A program made the position numbers and the translations under genes. Below the pieces are notes generated by a model, which searched no databases, was not told where the DNA came from, and was given only the letters and a program-made list of their open reading frames with translations. Below are positions 1 to 6,874 of a stretch of DNA of 12,449 nucleotides, in pieces; positions within the stretch are counted from its first letter, which is position 1, and every line of letters starts with the position of its first letter. The DNA is from JBCDAP01 sp038747915 (lineage in GTDB: Bacteria; Planctomycetota; Phycisphaerae; Phycisphaerales; UBA1924). The stretch lies in assembly GCA_038747915.1 (NCBI GenBank), contig JBCDJJ010000094.1, positions 1 through 12,449 of the forward strand. Direction: 5' to 3'.

Positions 1-1
1 G

Positions 2-109
2 GATCCCGATCTGCCGCTCGGCTACGAGCTCTACTCCGTGGGCGCTGACCGCATCGACCAGGGCAACGACCCCGACTCCGATGACCGCTCGTTCACACCG
101 CGCAAGTGA
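2..109 (+). CDS. C-terminal end of an unidentified protein (cut by window start)
   Basis: An open frame runs in from the left edge and ends at TGA 107-109, giving 35 residues. The visible part contains the phrase GYELYSVGADRIDQGND followed by an acidic stretch and ends in FTPRK. A C-terminal 'YxLYSVGxDxxDxG' phrase is what I would expect at the end of planctomycete hypothetical or prepilin/GspG-like proteins, where it forms the last strand and acidic turn. That link is by resemblance only. The gene converges on the PEP-CTERM-like gene with a 28-bp gap. No start, domain or function can be assigned from this fragment. Confidence 0.5.
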   Translation, partial: DPDLPLGYELYSVGADRIDQGNDPDSDDRSFTPRK

Positions 110-137
110 GGGACCGTTCCGCAGCTTCGCGGGCGGA

Positions 138-914
138 TCAGGGGCGTCTCCGCCCCATCGCTGCGATTGCTGCGAGGCCGAGCAGCACGACACCCCCCGG
201 GCTCGGCGAGTGCTGGTCGAACGTCAGCACGTACGTCGTCTCCACACCGCCAAGCGTGCCCTGGCCGACGATCTGGTTCGCGTTGTTGATGCCCGTCGCG
301 GTGCGGAGCGACCAGTCGCTCGATTCGGGCAGGAGGCGCTGCAGCTCGATCAGCTCGCCCTGCGGCGTCGACAAGAAGGGCACATCGACCAGCGCGAAGC
401 TCGCATCGAACGCGAGGGCGCCGCCGACGCCGAAGCCGGCGCCGTTCGTCGCCACCACCTCGGCGCCGAGCCACCCGCTCGGAAGATCGCTCACCAGCGT
501 TCCAGCGAATCCATCGCCCGACTGCCCGCCCGGTTCGGTGATCGCGAACCCGGCACCGGGCGTGATCAGCAGGGCATCGGTCGTTGGTGGTGCGTCGGTC
601 CGCGCCCCGGTGCCGGCGACGCTGCCCGATGGTGTGAACGACATGTCGTCGATCGTCTGGTACCCGGTGAGCTCGGTCTCGGTGGTCTCGCCGCCGTCGT
701 TGGTGACACGCACCCGCGCGTGCTCGCCGATCGCGGACCAGCTCGTCGCGACCGAGCCATCGTCGTGGATCGCGGGCGCGGTGATCGAGCCGAGGCCGAC
801 ATCCCGGATCGAGACCAGCTCGGTCACGAGTTCGGCACGGGCGTTCGGGGCGGGCGCGAGTGCCAGGGTCAGAGCACCGGCGAGCGCAGCGAGTGACATC
901 GGGCGGCAGAGCAT
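138..914 (-). CDS. Secreted protein with planctomycete-type PEP-CTERM sorting tail
   Basis: This encodes 258 residues. The ATG at 914 is supported by a GGAGG (921-925) six bases upstream. An N-terminal signal peptide is visible, with Arg4, a hydrophobic core at residues 7-21 and an ARA cleavage site near residue 27. The C-terminus has the tripartite sorting signal: PSPGG at residues 237-241, a hydrophobic helix at 242-252, then MGRRRP. The canonical PEP is replaced by PSP. The body is low in Lys and Cys and beta-rich. It includes ATGINNANQIVG (residues 206-217), which resembles the HAF-type repeat of extracellular proteins. Proteins with such tails are exported and processed by exosortase-type systems onto the surface or into the matrix; the specific role here is unknown. 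It diverges from the membrane protein at 1190. Confidence 0.85.
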   Translation of the reverse strand: MLCRPMSLAALAGALTLALAPAPNARAELVTELVSIRDVGLGSITAPAIHDDGSVATSWSAIGEHARVRVTNDGGETTETELTGYQTIDDMSFTPSGSVAGTGARTDAPPTTDALLITPGAGFAITEPGGQSGDGFAGTLVSDLPSGWLGAEVVATNGAGFGVGGALAFDASFALVDVPFLSTPQGELIELQRLLPESSDWSLRTATGINNANQIVGQGTLGGVETTYVLTFDQHSPSPGGVVLLGLAAIAAMGRRRP

Positions 915-1189
915 CTCAAGCCTCCGTGCTCAAGAGAGCGTCGGGACACGGGTCGAGTCGGCTCCGCCGAATCCGCAGAACGGATGCCAGAGATATCGGC
1001 CGTTCTGGGCGTCCTCGGCGTGCGAATGGGCCCGGAGCCGGTGGATCCGCGCGATCCAGCGCGAGATCTGCGCGGTTCGAGTCCTCTGGAATTTCCCGTA
1101 CTTCGCTTCCCAAAATCTGATAGGTTGTGACAACCGCCGGCAGTGGGCGGGCGGCTGGGATCGAAAGACCGAGAGACGAGGAACGTGCG
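915..1189. promoter_or_regulatory. Divergent intergenic region
   Basis: This 275-bp spacer separates two divergently transcribed genes, so promoters for both must lie here. I could not identify a convincing -35/-10 pair in either direction. A local AT-richer patch lies at about 1087-1130. It contains a small perfect inverted repeat, GGTTGT-G-ACAACC (1123-1135), 54 bp before the downstream ATG, which could be an operator but is short enough to arise by chance. Ribosome binding sites flank the region: GGAGG at 921-925 for the minus gene and GAGG at 1178-1181 for the plus gene. Confidence 0.4.
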
Positions 1190-1825
1190 ATGCGACTTTT
1201 CATCGGAGCGGGTATCGGTGTGCTTGCTGGCCTGATCGGTGCGGCGATTTGGGCGGCGATCTCCTACTACGGCAATGTGGAGATCGGGTGGATCGCGTGG
1301 GCGATCGGGGCTGCGGTGGGCTTTGCGGTCGCGGTCGGCACGAGCGGTGAGGGCGGGGCGACGCCGGCGACGATCGCGGTCGTCATCGCGGCGGCATCGG
1401 TGCTCGGCGGCAAATACGCCGCAACCGCCATGCATGTCGACGAGGTCATCGATGCGCAGCACATCGTCGTGACGGACGAGGTCGCGATCACCTACGTGTG
1501 CGACTCGCTGCTGGAGGAGGCGTTCGAGGAAGGCGAGCCGATGACATGGCCCGATGGGCGTGACGTCGAAGGCGGCTACACACAGAGTGATTACCCCGCT
1601 GATCTCTGGACCGAGGCCGAAACGCTGTACGCCAGTTGGTCGCCGGACGAGCAGGCGGCGTACCGCGAAGACATCCAGGCGATGGTCGACGATGCCGAGT
1701 CAATCGTGGCATCGATCGCTCGTGAGGAGGGCTTCATGAGCAGCTTTAGCGCCTTCGATCTGTTGTGGGGCTTCCTGGCCCTCGGCACAGCGTTCAAGAT
1801 CGCGTTCGCGGGGACATCTAAGTGA
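1190..1825 (+). CDS. Conserved-looking four-helix membrane protein of unknown function
   Basis: This encodes 211 residues. I chose the ATG at 1190 over an in-frame ATG at 1127 because GAGG (1178-1181) precedes it by eight bases and the hydrophobic helix then starts at residue 3. Predicted membrane segments are about 3-27, 32-50, 59-80 and 188-206. The N-terminal part is small-residue rich (GAAIWAAI, EIGWIAWAIGAAVGFAVAVG). A soluble acidic stretch (about 82-185) lies between helices three and four, and the protein ends FKIAFAGTSK. The 'GWIAW.IGA.VGF' phrase and the final 'LLWGFLALGTAFKI' helix feel like a recurrent planctomycete hypothetical family, but I cannot name a function. It converges on pgpA and shares a terminator-like hairpin with it. 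Confidence 0.8.
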   Translation: MRLFIGAGIGVLAGLIGAAIWAAISYYGNVEIGWIAWAIGAAVGFAVAVGTSGEGGATPATIAVVIAAASVLGGKYAATAMHVDEVIDAQHIVVTDEVAITYVCDSLLEEAFEEGEPMTWPDGRDVEGGYTQSDYPADLWTEAETLYASWSPDEQAAYREDIQAMVDDAESIVASIAREEGFMSSFSAFDLLWGFLALGTAFKIAFAGTSK

Positions 1826-1835
1826 TCGATTTGGC

Positions 1836-1868
1836 TGTGGGCCGGTTCAGACGGTGAACTGGCCCACA
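1836..1868. terminator. Strong bidirectional hairpin between convergent genes
   Basis: The arms 1836-1849 and 1855-1868 pair over 14 positions (13 Watson-Crick plus one G-U) around a five-base loop (1850-1854). The hairpin begins 11 bases after the stop of the plus-strand membrane protein and covers the stop codon of pgpA (1847-1849) on the minus strand. This fits a shared terminator for the two convergent units. No run of T follows on either side, so it is not a classical intrinsic terminator; it could act as an RNA 3'-end stabiliser instead. Confidence 0.6.
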
Positions 1869-2476
1869 ATGGCCGGGGCAGCGTGGTAGAGCCCGCCGAC
1901 GACGGTCGTGGCGAGCGCCGCGTAGACGCCGGCCATCAGATCGTCGGCGAGCACACCCCACCCACCGGGTAGACGTTCGAGGCGTCCGCACGGCCATGGT
2001 TTGAGGATGTCGAACACGCGGAAGCTCACGAAGGGCACCGCGAAGACAAGTGCTGCTGCGATCGTCGACTGGCTCAAGAGTTCCGGGTGCTCGCGGGCGC
2101 GCATGGCGAGCAGCGGGGCGGGCCAGAAGAGCAGCGCGAGCGCCTGGCCCGCGGTCTCGTCGGCCACGATCTCGGGCGCATCGGCGTTGGCCTTGGCGTC
2201 TGCCGGTTGGTCGGGTCGACGGAATCGGGCGGCGCCGTACCCGCCCAGCGCGACGCAGGCGACCGATGCCAGCACGACGACCGCGAGCATCACCGCGTTG
2301 TAGATCGCGGGCGGCGTGTTGCCGAGGGCCAGGGCAAGGGCGAGGGCGACGGGCGGGAGAGAGCCCCACGTGCCGGGTGCCGGCCTGAGGAAGCCGAGCC
2401 CGCCCACGGTGAGCGCCGCTTCCCGCCACCCGAAGGGCAACCACGCGGCGCGGCTCGCGTTCTTGTGCGGGCTCAC
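1847..2476 (-). CDS. pgpA: Phosphatidylglycerophosphatase A
   Basis: PgpA dephosphorylates phosphatidylglycerophosphate to phosphatidylglycerol in the inner membrane. The product has 209 residues, somewhat longer than the roughly 160-180 usual for the family. The family signatures are all present: GGLGFLRPAPGTWGSL (25-40), ADETAGQAL (105-113) and FRVFDILKPWP...LPGGWGVLADDLMAG (152-183), with the acidic residues expected to bind metal. Hydrophobic segments are about 43-50, 62-80, 138-150 and 183-196. A charged insert near residues 84-104 accounts for much of the extra length. I chose the GTG at 2476 because it overlaps the stop of the YbbR gene as GTGA, with GAGG just upstream, indicating translational coupling. 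An upstream extension of the frame runs inside the YbbR gene and has no PgpA-like content. Confidence 0.93.
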   Translation of the reverse strand: MSPHKNASRAAWLPFGWREAALTVGGLGFLRPAPGTWGSLPPVALALALALGNTPPAIYNAVMLAVVVLASVACVALGGYGAARFRRPDQPADAKANADAPEIVADETAGQALALLFWPAPLLAMRAREHPELLSQSTIAAALVFAVPFVSFRVFDILKPWPCGRLERLPGGWGVLADDLMAGVYAALATTVVGGLYHAAPAIVGQFTV

Positions 2477-3495
2477 GGCGCGGCCTCGACCGCCTCTGGT
2501 TTGGCTGTCGCGGTCCAGGAAACCTCGGTGGCATCGAACTCGGTGTCGATCTCGTCCCCGATCGGTGCGCCGGATCGTGTGGAGAGCCACACGGGCGCCC
2601 GCCCCGAGCCCGCCCGGAGCGCATCGCCCGCGACCGAGACCATGGCAACGATCGGGTCGCCGCCGCCCGGGCTGTGCCGTTCGACCGCTGCGGGCGGGCC
2701 GGTGAGTGTGACGCTTACGAACCGCTCGGTGTCGGCGAGGTTCACCTGCCACCGTCCGACCTCGGTGGGTGGGAGGCGGACCCAGACCGGCGCGTTGATC
2801 GTTGCAGTGGTTAGCTGTGCCTCGGGAACGAAGGTCACCTCGACCGACCGGGGCTCGATGCGGGCACCCGAACCGCGGAGCGGGTGCGGCGTGGCGAGGT
2901 CGGCGCGGGCGGTGACCGCGCTGCCTATGGCCGCGGCGGGCACCTCGATCGGCTCGAGCAGCCCACGGATCTGCGCGTTGTCTCCGAGAGACTGGATGAG
3001 CGATCGGCGTGCGGTGAGTTGGACGGTTGCCGGTAAGACCTCGACATCGCCGGCTGCGGACACCTCGCCCAGATCGACCACCACCGGCAGCTCGATGGTC
3101 TCGAGCTCTTCGAGCGTCGCGAGCACCGTGAGCGGCCTCGACGAGAGCACCGTCACGCCCGCCTCGCGGAGCGCCGCATCCGCTTGCAGCACGGCGAGCA
3201 AGTTGATGCTCTGCTCACCTTCTGCGAGCGGCACGCCGGCATCGCCCGGTGAGAACTCCCGTGCGATGTCCAGCACCTCTCTCGCCCGCAGCAACGCTGT
3301 CCGCGATCCCTGGAACTCGACCGTAGCCCGGCTGTTCCAGTCGCTCTGCACAGCGACGTGGTACCCCGACACGCCGGAGACGAAGCGGATGACCGCGGGC
3401 AGCTCGACGGTGTCCCGCGACTCCGCCTCGGCGTAGAGCCACACCACGATGCTGATCAGCGTGACCAGGATGATCGTGCTGATTCGGTCACGCAC
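2473..3495 (-). CDS. ybbR: YbbR-domain protein, likely CdaA regulator (CdaR-like)
   Basis: This encodes 340 residues. I chose the GTG at 3495 because GGGAG lies about seven bases upstream and the frame then begins directly with a membrane anchor (residues 6-22, ending VVWLYAEAE), the usual layout for YbbR proteins. The remainder is an extracytoplasmic series of beta-rich YbbR-like repeats, seen as recurring units with 'ELPAVIRF', 'ELPVVVDL' and 'NAPVWVRLP' starts; I count about three to four. In Firmicutes the homologue CdaR binds and modulates the diadenylate cyclase CdaA. The gene overlaps the 3' end of cdaA by 8 bp and pgpA by 4 bp, so all three should be made from one transcript. YbbR sequences diverge strongly, so the identification rests mainly on architecture and gene context. 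Confidence 0.85.
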   Translation of the reverse strand: MRDRISTIILVTLISIVVWLYAEAESRDTVELPAVIRFVSGVSGYHVAVQSDWNSRATVEFQGSRTALLRAREVLDIAREFSPGDAGVPLAEGEQSINLLAVLQADAALREAGVTVLSSRPLTVLATLEELETIELPVVVDLGEVSAAGDVEVLPATVQLTARRSLIQSLGDNAQIRGLLEPIEVPAAAIGSAVTARADLATPHPLRGSGARIEPRSVEVTFVPEAQLTTATINAPVWVRLPPTEVGRWQVNLADTERFVSVTLTGPPAAVERHSPGGGDPIVAMVSVAGDALRAGSGRAPVWLSTRSGAPIGDEIDTEFDATEVSWTATAKPEAVEAAP

Positions 3496-4447
3496 GCTTG
3501 CGCTCCCGGCGGTGCTGGTCGATCTTGATCGCCTCGTCGGCCTGCGCTTCGAGCTGATGCTCGAGTTCGTCGGCGGCACCGTCGTCATCGCCCTGGCCAT
3601 CGGGCGTTGGTTGTGGATCGGTGACCGACTCGCCGGAGGCGCTGGTGGGCGGTTCGTTCCCGCCGAGCCTCGCGGTGAGTTCTTTTCGGAGCGATTCGGG
3701 CGTGAGCCAGCGTGTGAGCTTGCGTCCATCGGCGATGGAGATGGCCCCGGTCTCCTCCGAGACGACCACAACCAGGGCATCGGTGTTGCGGGCGAGGCCC
3801 ATGGCGGCGCGGTGGCGCGTGCCGAGCCGCTGATCGGGCATCTCCGCGGGCTCGACGAGGGGGAACGGCACCGACGCGGCGATCACCCGGGTGCCGCGGA
3901 TCACCACCCCCATGTCGTGCAGCGGAGAACTCGGCCAGAAGATCGAGTTCAGCAGCCTGGACGACAGCTCGGCGTTGAGCTTGACGCCGGTCTCCGCGGC
4001 CTCGCGGAGCCCTGTGTTCCGCTCGATGGCCAGGATGGCGCCGAACTTGTTTTTGGAGAGGAAGGTACAAGCGTCCACGATGGGCTCGACAATCTCGGCG
4101 GCCCCGCTGACCCCGCCCGAGAGGAAGTTCGCCTCGCCGAGCCGGATGAACGCACGCCGGAGTTCGGGCTGAAAGACCACGACAATCAAGATCGCCGCGA
4201 GCCCCAGGAACGAACTCGACAGGGCGGTGAGACGTGCGAAGAGCCCCGCGGACTCGAAGAGGCGGATCAGGAGGGCACCGACGATGGTCACGAGCAGCAC
4301 GCCCTTGAGCGCGCCCGCTGCACGGGTGCCCCGGACGAACCTGAAGATCACGAAGACAACGACCCAGATCACCGCGAGCTCGATCGCGACTTCCCACGGC
4401 GGATTATCCGTGAAAGGAGCGAGAAGCTGCCTCAGGCGCTCGGGCAC
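3488..4447 (-). CDS. cdaA: Membrane diadenylate cyclase CdaA/DacA (c-di-AMP synthase)
   Basis: CdaA condenses two ATP into cyclic di-AMP at the membrane. The product has 319 residues. Three hydrophobic helices (about 20-37, 45-63, 79-92) are followed by FQPELRRAF, the family's junction, and the DAC catalytic domain (about 120-262). Visible motifs are GAILAIER (136-143), SIFWPSSPLHD (168-178), GTRHRAA (209-215, with the RHR motif) and SEETGAIS (230-237). The usual D-G-A motif reads D178-M179-G180, which is untypical. Residues 264-319 form a charged, low-complexity tail beyond the DAC domain. The start is a GTG at 4447 with a GGAG 11 bases upstream, rather far, so the exact start is less sure. 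It heads the operon with ybbR and pgpA, where Firmicutes have cdaA-cdaR-glmM. Confidence 0.93.
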   Translation of the reverse strand: MPERLRQLLAPFTDNPPWEVAIELAVIWVVVFVIFRFVRGTRAAGALKGVLLVTIVGALLIRLFESAGLFARLTALSSSFLGLAAILIVVVFQPELRRAFIRLGEANFLSGGVSGAAEIVEPIVDACTFLSKNKFGAILAIERNTGLREAAETGVKLNAELSSRLLNSIFWPSSPLHDMGVVIRGTRVIAASVPFPLVEPAEMPDQRLGTRHRAAMGLARNTDALVVVVSEETGAISIADGRKLTRWLTPESLRKELTARLGGNEPPTSASGESVTDPQPTPDGQGDDDGAADELEHQLEAQADEAIKIDQHRRERKRA

Positions 4448-4526
4448 GGCGGTCGAAGCTCCGGTGGATGGCGTTCGGTCAAAGCGTCTTGGGAGTATAC
4501 GTCGGCATGTTTCTTACACTGCGTGA
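4448..4526. promoter_or_regulatory. Divergent promoter region between cdaA and the Nfu N-domain gene
   Basis: This 79-bp spacer must hold promoters for both directions. On the minus strand TATACT (4499-4494) matches the -10 consensus at five of six positions and would place the transcript start about 40 bases before the cdaA GTG; no good -35 is visible. On the plus strand TACACT (4515-4520) is a weaker -10 only six bases before the Nfu-type ATG, which would make that mRNA leaderless. The assignment is by eye. Confidence 0.35.
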
Positions 4527-4820
4527 ATGTCATGGACCGTTGTCCGGTACGAGCAGACGCCCAATCCCAACGCCCTGAAGTGCTGGCTCGACCGAGCGAT
4601 CACGGATCGTCCGCGCAGCTTCCGCTCGGCTGACGATGTCGGTGGGGATCCGCTCGCGAGCCCGGTGTTCGCGGTCGACGGGGTCGCGGGGCTGCTGTTC
4701 AACGGCGACTGGATGACGGTGAACAAGCGGCCGGAGGCCGCGTGGCCGGGTGTGAAGCGGGGTGTGGAGGCGGCGCTCGCAGCCCTGCCGAGGGATGTGA
4801 TGGGCGACGCCGCCTCGTGA
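4527..4820 (+). CDS. Stand-alone Nfu/NifU N-terminal domain protein
   Basis: This encodes 97 residues matching the Nfu_N domain almost from end to end: EQTPNPNALKCW (9-20), FRSADD (32-37), SPVFAVDGVAGLLFNGDWMTVNK (45-67) and a final Trp-containing helix (W73). The usual C-terminal NifU domain with its cluster-binding CxxC is absent, and the only cysteine is C19. In full-length Nfu proteins the N-domain assists [Fe-S] cluster delivery. As a single domain it may be a partner or targeting module, which is inference. No Shine-Dalgarno precedes the ATG. The stop overlaps the mutY start (GTGA), implying coupled translation with a [4Fe-4S] enzyme. Confidence 0.88.
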   Translation: MSWTVVRYEQTPNPNALKCWLDRAITDRPRSFRSADDVGGDPLASPVFAVDGVAGLLFNGDWMTVNKRPEAAWPGVKRGVEAALAALPRDVMGDAAS

Positions 4821-5887
4821 CACGCGATCGTGCCATCGCCGAGGCGGTCGAGACCTGGTTCGCGGCCAGTGCGCGACCGCTGCCCTGGCGGACGACGCCC
4901 CGCGATCCATGGCGGTCGTTCGTGAGCGAGGCGATGCTGCAGCAGACGCAGGTGGCCCGGGTGCTCGAGAAGTTCGAACCATTCATGGCGCGGTTCCCGA
5001 CGCCGCGTGCCCTGGCCGAGGCGGACGAGTCGGAGGTACTCGCGGCGTGGTCGGGCCTGGGCTACTACCGGCGGGCCCGCAACCTTCAGCGCGCGGCCCG
5101 CGAGATCGTCGAACATCACGGCGGCGAGGTTCCCGAAGATCCTGAGGCGCTCAGGGCATTGACCGGGGTGGGGCGGTACACCGCGGGGGCCGTCGCGAGC
5201 ATCGTCTTTGGTCGGCGCGAGCCGATTGTTGATGGCAACGTGCACCGGGTGGTGCTGCGGCTCGAAGGGGAGAGGCTGGTGTCCGGTTCACGTGAGGCCG
5301 AGCGGCTCTCCTGGTCGCGTGCCGCGGCACTGGTCGATGGGGCATCCTCGCCCGCGGGGTTCAACGAGGGACTGATGGAGCTCGGGGCGCTGGTCTGCAC
5401 GCCTCGGAGCCCGAGCTGCTTGGTGTGCCCGGTGCAGAAACGGTGTCGCGCATTTGCGAGCGACGACCCCGAGTCGATCCCGCTCCCGAAGCAGCGGACT
5501 GCCCGACGCGACCTGTTCGCCTCGACGGTGGTTGTCCGCGACTCCCGAGGGCGCCTGCTCGTGGAGCAACGAGGCGAGCGTGGGTTGTGGGCGAGGATGT
5601 GGCAGGCGACGACGGTCGAACGAGACGACCGCCACGCGAGCACAGTCGAACTTGAAGCGGAACTGGGTGTGACGGTGAACGACCGCGCCGACGTGTTCAC
5701 ACACGTGACCACGCACCGCGATGTCCGCTTCGAGGTGTGGCGCGGCACGCCCATCCCGGGGCGGCGGCCCGAGCGCGGTGCGTGGCGGCCGAAGCGCGAT
5801 CTTGAATCGCTGCCGCTCTCCAATCCGCAGCGTTCGATCGTGCTCGGGGACGATGTACGAGGTAGGGGTACCGCGAAGGGCGTGTGA
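4817..5887 (+). CDS. mutY: Adenine DNA glycosylase MutY
   Basis: MutY removes adenine mispaired with 8-oxoguanine. The product has 356 residues, close to the family's usual length. Key elements: PLPWR (21-25), SEAMLQQTQV with catalytic Glu38, GLGYYRRARNL (80-90), the helix-hairpin-helix ALTGVGRYTAGAVAS (114-128), IVDGNVHRV with catalytic Asp139 (137-145), and ELGALVC leading into the [4Fe-4S] ligands Cys194, 201, 204 and 210 in C-x6-C-x2-C-x5-C spacing. Residues about 233-345 form the NUDIX-like 8-oxoG recognition domain, including FTHVTTHR (294-301). I chose the GTG at 4817, which overlaps the stop of the Nfu N-domain gene by 4 bp; an ATG at 4742 would extend the frame far into that gene. 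Only 4 bp separate its stop from the convergent SDR gene. Confidence 0.96.
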   Translation: MTRDRAIAEAVETWFAASARPLPWRTTPRDPWRSFVSEAMLQQTQVARVLEKFEPFMARFPTPRALAEADESEVLAAWSGLGYYRRARNLQRAAREIVEHHGGEVPEDPEALRALTGVGRYTAGAVASIVFGRREPIVDGNVHRVVLRLEGERLVSGSREAERLSWSRAAALVDGASSPAGFNEGLMELGALVCTPRSPSCLVCPVQKRCRAFASDDPESIPLPKQRTARRDLFASTVVVRDSRGRLLVEQRGERGLWARMWQATTVERDDRHASTVELEAELGVTVNDRADVFTHVTTHRDVRFEVWRGTPIPGRRPERGAWRPKRDLESLPLSNPQRSIVLGDDVRGRGTAKGV

Positions 5888-5891
5888 TCAC

Positions 5892-6838
5892 TCACTCCGC
5901 CCGGCACACCACGTCGCGCAGGGCACCGTCGAGATCGGGGAAGCTGAACGCGAACCCCTCGGCCACGAGCCGCTCCGGCACGCAGTACCGGCCGTAGAGC
6001 GCAAGGTCGGGATCGGTGCGCATGACGAGCGGTGCAGCCAGGCGGACGCCGAGGGCTGGGGCGGGCAGCCCGAAGCGCACGCCCAAGGCCCGGCGCAGGG
6101 CCCGCATGAAGTCGCGGTTGCTCGCGGGGTTCGGCGAGGTTGCGATGTACACGCCGCTCATGTGACCGATGGCCATGGCTCGGAGGATGATCCGGTTCAT
6201 GTCTCGGTGATGAATCCAGCTCATGCCCTGTCGGCCGTGCCCGATCGTGCCACCGAGACCGCGCCGCGCGAGCGCCGCGAGCCGCGCCATGGCGCCACCC
6301 TCCGGGCCGATCACGAAGCTCGTTCTGAGCACCACACGGCGCACGCCCGGTGGGCAGGCGTGCTCGAACGCGGCCTCCCATCGCTCGCCCACGAGCGGCG
6401 CGAGCCCCTCGCCGATCGGCGACCGCTCGGTGCAGACGGCCGAGGGTGGGTCGCCGTAGATGTGGGCCGTCGACATCTGAACCCACACGCCGGGGAGTCG
6501 TGACGCGTGCTGAACCGCGTGCCCGAGCACGCGAGTCGACTCGACACGCGATCGCAGGATCTCGTCGCGCCGGTCCGGGGTCTTCACGCAGTCGACCGAG
6601 CGGCCAGCCAGGTTCACGACGGCGTCCGCCCCATCCAGGTGCTCGGCCCACGGCCCGAGCGTGCATCCGTCCCAGTGCGCGAACCGGCCCGCGTGCGGGC
6701 CGTCGGGCGGCCGTCGGGCGGCCGTCTTCCGAGCACGATGACCTCGCCTCCCTCGGTCTCGAGGAAACGGGCCAGGCTCTGCCCGAGGAAGCCTGTCCCC
6801 CCGGCGATGACAGTGCGAGCGGGGAGATCGGTGCGCAT
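5892..6838 (-). pseudogene. TIGR01777-type NAD(P)-dependent SDR/epimerase, frameshifted by an 11-bp duplication
   Basis: The N-terminus starts at ATG 6838, with GGAGAG five bases upstream, and carries the Rossmann motif GGTGFLG (13-19). The rest lies in a different frame: DAVVNLAGRSVDC, SRVESTRVL, STAHIYGDPP, LRTSFVIGPEGG, GMSWIHHRDMNRI and the C-terminal VPERLVAEGFAFSFPDL (DUF1731-like). The switch falls exactly at a tandem 11-mer (tract 6698-6726). Removing one copy joins the frames into one 311-residue protein of normal family length, with ...VLGRRPPDGPHAGRF... at the junction. As given, translation stops at 6614 after 74 residues. Members are SDR39U1/YfcH-like oxidoreductases of poorly known substrate. 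A recent slippage event, a phase-variable switch or a sequence error are all possible. Confidence 0.9.
6698..6726. repeat. Tandem repeat of an 11-bp unit inside the SDR gene
   Basis: A period-11 tract of unit GGCCGTCGGGC holds two full copies plus seven bases of a third (29 bp). Eleven is not a multiple of three, so each gain or loss of a unit shifts the reading frame. One unit fewer restores the SDR frame. The sequence is seen directly; that the extra unit is the derived state is inferred from the continuous protein obtained without it. Confidence 0.95.
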
Positions 6839-6852
6839 CTTGTCTCTCCATT

Positions 6853-6874
6853 ATTTTCAAAAAGTTTTGAAAAT
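6853..6874. promoter_or_regulatory. Perfect 22-bp AT-rich palindrome, candidate operator
   Basis: The arms ATTTTCAAAA (6853-6862) and TTTTGAAAAT (6865-6874) are perfect reverse complements around a two-base AG centre. The element is strikingly AT-rich in a GC-rich genome. It lies 14 bp before the SDR start codon and just upstream of its ribosome binding site, a position suited to repressor binding. The cognate regulator is unknown. It could also act as a cruciform or an RNA hairpin in the leader. Confidence 0.6.

Noticed and set aside
1..6. Window begins exactly with GGATCC, suggesting a cloning-site junction
   Set aside because: The same hexamer occurs several more times in the window, so its position at the edge is not informative.
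141..156. GGGGCG-TCTC-CGCCCC hairpin as a terminator
   Set aside because: It lies inside the coding sequence for the Arg-rich C-terminal tail, before the stop codon, and is explained by codon content.
1123..1135. GGTTGT-G-ACAACC inverted repeat as an operator
   Set aside because: Six-base arms are expected by chance in a window of this size; kept only as a note in the intergenic entry.
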